NCBI RefSeq assembly: GCF_021044755.1
Contig: NZ_JAJNOR010000008.1
Span: forward strand, 47,691 to 111,690
Length of the DNA stretch: 64,000 nt
Source: Lientehia hominis
GTDB taxonomy: Bacteria > Bacillota > Clostridia > Lachnospirales > Lachnospiraceae
Reading direction: 5' to 3'
Positions 60,468 to 64,000 of the stretch are shown here, piece after piece. How positions within the stretch are numbered: the stretch's first letter is position 1; each line of letters begins with the position of its first letter. The notes under the pieces were generated by a model. That model searched no databases, was not told the origin of the DNA, and saw nothing but the letters and a program-made list of their open reading frames with translations. Position numbers and translations under genes: made by a program.

Positions 60468-61334
60468 TCAGAGAGATTCCCATCGTCCAGAAGCGCCGCA
60501 GGGGAGCACCAGGCTGCTTTCTGTCACGGGGAGCCCTACTTCATCGGCGGTTATGGCGCCCTGAAAACGGGAGAGCTGGATTTCCATCATATAGGAAAGG
60601 ACAGAGGGGGCGAGCCCGGTGGTATAAGAATTTATCAGGAAAAACAGAGGATCATCCGATAAAAGCTTTGTACACAGCTTTACCAGAGGGTAAATGGCGT
60701 CTTCTATCTTCCATATCTCACCTTTAGGCCCTCTTCCATAAGAGGGCGGATCCATGATGATCCCGTCGTAGGTATTGCCGCGACGGATCTCCCTTTCCAC
60801 GAACTTCACGCAGTCATCTACGATCCATCGTATGGGGGCCTCGGAGAGGCCGGAGGATCTTGCGTTTTCTCTGGCCCACGTCACCATACCCTTGGAAGCG
60901 TCCACATGGGTCACCTGAGCGCCGGCAGAAGCCGCCGCCAGAGTGGCGCCGCCGGTATAGGCGAACAGATTCAGAACCTTCACAGGCCTTCGGGCCTTTT
61001 TTATTTTTCCGGAAAACCAGTCCCAGTTTACGGCCTGCTCCGGAAAAAGTCCCGTATGTTTAAAGCTGAAGGGCTTAAGGTTGAAGGTAAGGCCGAGAGG
61101 CTCATAACGGATACTCCACTGCTCCGGCAGGTCAAAAAACTCCCATTCCCCGCCTCCGCGGCTGCTGCGGTGATAGTGGCCGTTTTTTTGTTTCCAGCCG
61201 CCGTGGATGCGGGGGGTGTCCCAGATGACCTGAGGGTCTGGACGGACGAGCAGATAGCTGTTCCAGCGTTCCAGTTTCTCTCCTTTTGAGGTGTCGATCA
61301 CCTCGTAATCGTTCCAATTATCGGCAGTCCACAT
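60468..61334 (-). CDS. RlmI/RlmL-type SAM-dependent methyltransferase
   Basis: A roughly 288-residue RNA-methyltransferase-like protein. A short N-terminal domain (DYEVIDTSKGEKLERW, LVRPDPQVIW) precedes the Rossmann domain with VLNLFAYTGGATLAAASAGA, VTHVDASKGMV, DDCVKFVERE and the catalytic IIMDPPSYGRGPKGE. The NPPY-like DPPSYG points to base methylation of 23S rRNA cytosine or similar. It lacks the PUA domain of full RlmI. ATG 61334 has AAAGGA about ten bases upstream. Confidence 0.87.
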   Translation of the reverse strand: MWTADNWNDYEVIDTSKGEKLERWNSYLLVRPDPQVIWDTPRIHGGWKQKNGHYHRSSRGGGEWEFFDLPEQWSIRYEPLGLTFNLKPFSFKHTGLFPEQAVNWDWFSGKIKKARRPVKVLNLFAYTGGATLAAASAGAQVTHVDASKGMVTWARENARSSGLSEAPIRWIVDDCVKFVEREIRRGNTYDGIIMDPPSYGRGPKGEIWKIEDAIYPLVKLCTKLLSDDPLFFLINSYTTGLAPSVLSYMMEIQLSRFQGAITADEVGLPVTESSLVLPCGASGRWESL

Positions 61335-61872
61335 GGCAGACAGATCCTTTCTTATTCGTGATAAAACACGTTCTTTTATATGACATTGACCTCCATTATA
61401 TCGGGTTTTGCCGGGGCAGTCAACGGTCGGCGGTAAATTCACGAAATATAGGAAAATGGGAATTTGTGACAGCAACACAAAACTTGCACTTTTCTTTAGT
61501 ATGTCAAATGAAGAGGAAATGAAATCTGAAAGATATAATTATTTAAGAATGAAGTAAGAAATTTTATAAAGTTTTAGAGAGAATAAACTTTATTTTAACA
61601 CAAAGCTAACGGAACTTTTATATAATCTTAACACAATAGGAATCTTTATGAAAATCCAAACAACGGGATTTTGTGAGATTCGTTATTCGTTTTTATAAGC
61701 AGAACTTCTGCAGCAGCAACAAGCTGAGACTTAATAGAGTAAGCAACTGATACTGACCCGGGGGAGCTTAATAAGCTGACAGAAAAAATTGCAGGAAAGG
61801 AGGTTTCAGGTCTTAAAATATTTAAAACAGAAAGCACTTAAAAAAGATATTTAAAGAGTGGAGGGTAATTAC
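61335..61872. other. Long intergenic leader before the TRAP transporter
   Basis: 538 bases without a gene. It holds the 5' regions of the methyltransferase (minus) and of dctP (plus). A TATAAT at 61621-61626 lacks a well-spaced -35. AAAGGAGG at 61796-61803 is a perfect Shine-Dalgarno with no start codon in range. A TTAATAAGCT-type dyad sits at 61766-61778. I found no known riboswitch. Confidence 0.6.
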
Positions 61873-63009
61873 ATGAAAAAGAAATTATTAGCACTTGTTC
61901 TGATGGCGGCCATGGTGCTGTCACTGGCGGCCTGCGGCGGCGACAAGAAAGAGACTACAAAGGCTGCGGAAGAAAAGACGACGGCGGCCAAGGAAGAAAC
62001 CACAAAGGCAGCAGAAGAGAAGACTACGGCAGCCGGCGACGAAACGACGAAAGCCGCAGCCGGCGAGATCGAAGGTCCCTTCGATGAGAAATATACCTGG
62101 TCTTTAGCGACTACATATGCAACCGGAACACCCATGGTCGACGCATATTATAAATTTGCGGATCTGATGAACGAATATTCTGACGGTGCTATCACCCTGA
62201 ACGTATTCCCGGATTCTTCCCTGATGGGCGAGAACGATTCCTTCCTGGCTCTTAAGTCCGGCGAACTGGAATTCTGTGGATTCGGACCTACACCGTTCTA
62301 TCTTTACAGTGAGGATTATGGCTTCATGCTTGCTCCTTTCCTGATCGAGACACGCGAAGCTTACAACAATCTCTATAACAGTGATCTGGTAGAGCAGGCT
62401 AAAGAGCTTTGGAGGAATGAGTACAACACGAGAGACGTTGCCGGCATGGCATATCGTGGATACAGGAACATGTCCTGCAACAAAGCGATCAATTCTGTTG
62501 ATGACCTTAAGGGCGTTAAGCTTCGTCTGAATGACAACCAGCTGTGGAGCGAGAGCTGGAGCACTCTTGGCGCTACACCCGTTCCGATCGCTTTAGGCGA
62601 GCTGTACACTTCCATTCAGAACGGCGCTGCCGATGCTTCAGAAGGCCCTTGGGAGCAGATGAAGAGCATCAATCTGGAAGAGGTTCAGGATTATATCATT
62701 GAAACAAAGCATATCTGTGAGAGCGTTGGTATGTGGATGGCAGAAGATCTGTATCAGTCTCTTCCCGACAACTACAAGGCTGTCGTAGACAAGGCTGGAC
62801 AGGAAGCGATTGATTACCTTGAGAAAGAAGCCATCGCAAGAGAAGACGACTACAAGCAGCAGCTGATCGACGGCGGTTGTGAGTTCATCCAGCCCGACAT
62901 GAGTGGATTTAAAGAAAAAGCAGAAGCTATCTGGGCTGATTACTTCAAATCTACCTGGACTTCATCCACACTGGAAGAGGTTCAGGCGATCATGGCCGGC
63001 GAACAATAA
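61873..63009 (+). CDS. TRAP transporter substrate-binding protein (DctP family)
   Basis: A roughly 378-residue lipoprotein. The signal peptide ends in LAAC (about Cys20). A linker of two near-identical ETTKAAEEKTTAA units (residues 27-65) precedes the DctP domain (WSLATTYATGTPMVDAYYKF, VFPDSSLMGEN, KLRLNDNQLW with the conserved substrate Arg, ASEGPWEQM). It captures an organic acid, commonly a C4-dicarboxylate, sialic acid or sugar acid, outside the cell. ATG 61873 follows GGAGGG. First gene of a DctPQM operon; the substrate is not known. Confidence 0.93.
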   Translation: MKKKLLALVLMAAMVLSLAACGGDKKETTKAAEEKTTAAKEETTKAAEEKTTAAGDETTKAAAGEIEGPFDEKYTWSLATTYATGTPMVDAYYKFADLMNEYSDGAITLNVFPDSSLMGENDSFLALKSGELEFCGFGPTPFYLYSEDYGFMLAPFLIETREAYNNLYNSDLVEQAKELWRNEYNTRDVAGMAYRGYRNMSCNKAINSVDDLKGVKLRLNDNQLWSESWSTLGATPVPIALGELYTSIQNGAADASEGPWEQMKSINLEEVQDYIIETKHICESVGMWMAEDLYQSLPDNYKAVVDKAGQEAIDYLEKEAIAREDDYKQQLIDGGCEFIQPDMSGFKEKAEAIWADYFKSTWTSSTLEEVQAIMAGEQ

Positions 63010-63063
63010 GAAATCATATTTTGAAGCCATTGTAAAAAGTAATATTGCTTGACTTCATTTGAA

Positions 63064-63116
63064 GACACCCGCCCGGTTATATTCGAATGGGAATATAAGG
63101 TGTGCGGGTGTCTTTT
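63064..63116 (+). terminator. Intercistronic hairpin between dctP and dctQ
   Basis: Nested stems GACACCCGC/GCGGGTGTC and TTATATTC/GAATATAA are followed by TTTT. It lies inside the operon, so it probably acts as a partial terminator or RNA stability element that favours the binding protein over the membrane subunits. Confidence 0.75.
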
Positions 63117-63143
63117 CCATCATTTATCAAGGAAGGGGGATAT

Positions 63144-63716
63144 ATGGTGAAAACCTTTAACAAGATTCTGGACGCCATCGAGAAGGCTGTTATAACCATT
63201 GACAGCATCTTGCTCGTTATCATCACCATTATTGTAGTGTTCCAGGTTATTGCGAGAAAACTGAACATCTCCATGACGGGCACCGAGGAACTGGCAAGAT
63301 ATGCATATGTGATCTTCGCATTCTTGGCCTGGCCCATCGCCGCTCTGAGGGGGACGGACGTATGCGTGACCTTTTTATTCGATAAGCTGCCGGGAAAGAT
63401 ACGGCATGCAGTGCTGGCGGTCTTTCATATTGCCATGTCTGTATTTGCGGGGATCTGTGTCTACAGCCTGATCAAGAACATTGAGAACGCGAAGGGCATC
63501 ATCGCCGCGTCCAACCGCTGGCTGCACATCAGCTGGGTCTATATCATCGTGGCGGTCGGCCTGGTGGCTACCGTGATCTTCAATATCGTACGATGCGTAT
63601 TCCTGCTGACCGGCCAGGCCGTCTACATCTCACAGGATGAGAAAGACGCCATGGAGCTGGAAGCCGCGAAAGAAGCGTTTGAAAAACAGCATGAACTTGA
63701 GAAGAAGGGGGAATAG
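63144..63716 (+). CDS. TRAP transporter small permease (DctQ family)
   Basis: A roughly 190-residue subunit with four helices (about residues 18-38, 48-68, 88-110 and 130-155) and the family stretch TGTEELARYAYVIFAFLAWPIAALRG. A charged C-terminal tail follows. AAGGAAGGGGG precedes ATG 63144; the frame start at 63102 lies within the hairpin and is unlikely. The DctM gene starts four bases after the stop. Confidence 0.92.
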   Translation: MVKTFNKILDAIEKAVITIDSILLVIITIIVVFQVIARKLNISMTGTEELARYAYVIFAFLAWPIAALRGTDVCVTFLFDKLPGKIRHAVLAVFHIAMSVFAGICVYSLIKNIENAKGIIAASNRWLHISWVYIIVAVGLVATVIFNIVRCVFLLTGQAVYISQDEKDAMELEAAKEAFEKQHELEKKGE

Positions 63717-63719
63717 CAT

Positions 63720-64000
63720 ATGGATCCGATCTGGGGATTATTACTTTTATTGGTTCTTTTCCTGTCCGGCCTGCCGGTCACCTATGCCCTGGGCTTTTCC
63801 GCGCTGTTCATCATGCGGTTCAGCACGGGCATGAAATGGATCACCATCGGCCAGCAGATGATGGCGGGCCTCAACAGCTTTACGATCCTGGCGGTGCCGC
63901 TTTTCCTGCTCGCCGGAAAGCTGATGAACAAATGCGGAGTCACGGACCGTCTGTTTAAGTTCGCGAGGGCCATAGTGGGCTGGCTGCCCGGCGGCCTGGG
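63720..64000 (+). CDS. TRAP transporter large permease (DctM family), 3' end outside window
   Basis: The frame from ATG 63720 stays open to the last base (93 codons). MDPIWGLLLLLVLFLSGLPV, YALGF, FTILAVPLFLLAGKLMN and ARAIVGWLPGGLG match the start of DctM, the 12-helix channel subunit. GAAGAAGGGGG lies just upstream, overlapping the DctQ end. Confidence 0.92.
   Translation, partial: MDPIWGLLLLLVLFLSGLPVTYALGFSALFIMRFSTGMKWITIGQQMMAGLNSFTILAVPLFLLAGKLMNKCGVTDRLFKFARAIVGWLPGGL

Noticed and set aside
61720..61800. CTGAGA and nearby bases suggesting a TPP riboswitch
   Set aside because: The other conserved TPP core segments are missing or out of order, and the downstream gene is a TRAP binding protein.

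Overview
The window looks like a chromosomal segment of an anaerobic, spore-forming member of the Clostridia, most likely Lachnospiraceae. This rests on strong AGGAGG ribosome binding sites, split glycine decarboxylase subunits behind a tandem glycine riboswitch, pyruvate phosphate dikinase, a sporulation gene (spoVAE), a CD1871A-type small redox protein and several families typical of this group (DUF6465, DUF3786, SleB-like hydrolase). I could not run any search, so the taxon is inferred. Nearly all genes are on the + strand.

Layout. 1-5 kb: end of a BvgS-like hybrid kinase, then an alkaline phosphatase lipoprotein with a YibE/F membrane protein. 5.2-9.8 kb: MntP-like exporter, a radical SAM/SPASM protein, and a TetR-glycolipid glycosyltransferase-PlsY-like operon that looks like membrane lipid remodelling. 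9.8-14.4 kb: a complete BceRS-BceAB antimicrobial peptide module with a recognisable BceR operator. 14.4-17.9 kb: tyrosine phosphatase, endonuclease IV, DUF3786 protein and a zinc-ribbon-like membrane protein. 17.9-22.5 kb: divergent DeoR regulator and a sugar operon (class II aldolase, FGGY kinase, RpiB/LacAB isomerase, aldo-keto reductase). 22.6-29.6 kb: glycine riboswitch and a self-sufficient glycine cleavage operon (gcvT, gcvH, gcvPA, gcvPB, lplA, lpd).

29.7-33.7 kb is a visibly AT-rich island: a decayed small secreted-peptide gene with its own promoter and terminator, followed by a lipoprotein, two ABC-2 type permeases and an ATPase. It resembles a peptide export or immunity locus whose peptide has died. 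33.7-34.4 kb carries one copy of a repeat of about 330 bp; a second, inverted copy of roughly 93% identity by eye lies at 44.35-44.69 kb, with a degenerate third copy beside it.

34.4-42.9 kb: methyltransferase, Hsp33, ppdK, a lipoprotein hydrolase, an amidohydrolase and methylglyoxal synthase. 43.0-43.8 kb is a gene graveyard with fragments of a GGDEF domain, the CheA C-terminus and a frameshifted CheW, so chemotaxis genes once stood here. 44.8-48.3 kb: a redox operon behind a consensus promoter (TlpA-like lipoprotein, CD1871A-type CXXC mini-protein, NapH-like membrane ferredoxin, Rrf2 regulator, RclA-like flavoprotein). 48.3-53.8 kb: acetyltransferase, DUF6465, coiled-coil SleB hydrolase, DUF5131, AraC/GyrI-like regulator, a cysteine-rich protein, and spoVAE, whose start codon lies inside an 18-bp perfect inverted repeat. 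53.8-61.3 kb: class A penicillin-binding protein, YigZ, SDR reductase, thioredoxin reductase, DUF2804 and an rRNA-type methyltransferase. 61.8 kb to the end: a TRAP transporter (DctP, DctQ, start of DctM).

Most worth a second look are the repeat element with GGAATCA-like ends, the dead peptide locus, the radical SAM protein beside lipid genes, the spoVAE start-site hairpin and the redox operon with its overlapping 48-residue gene.
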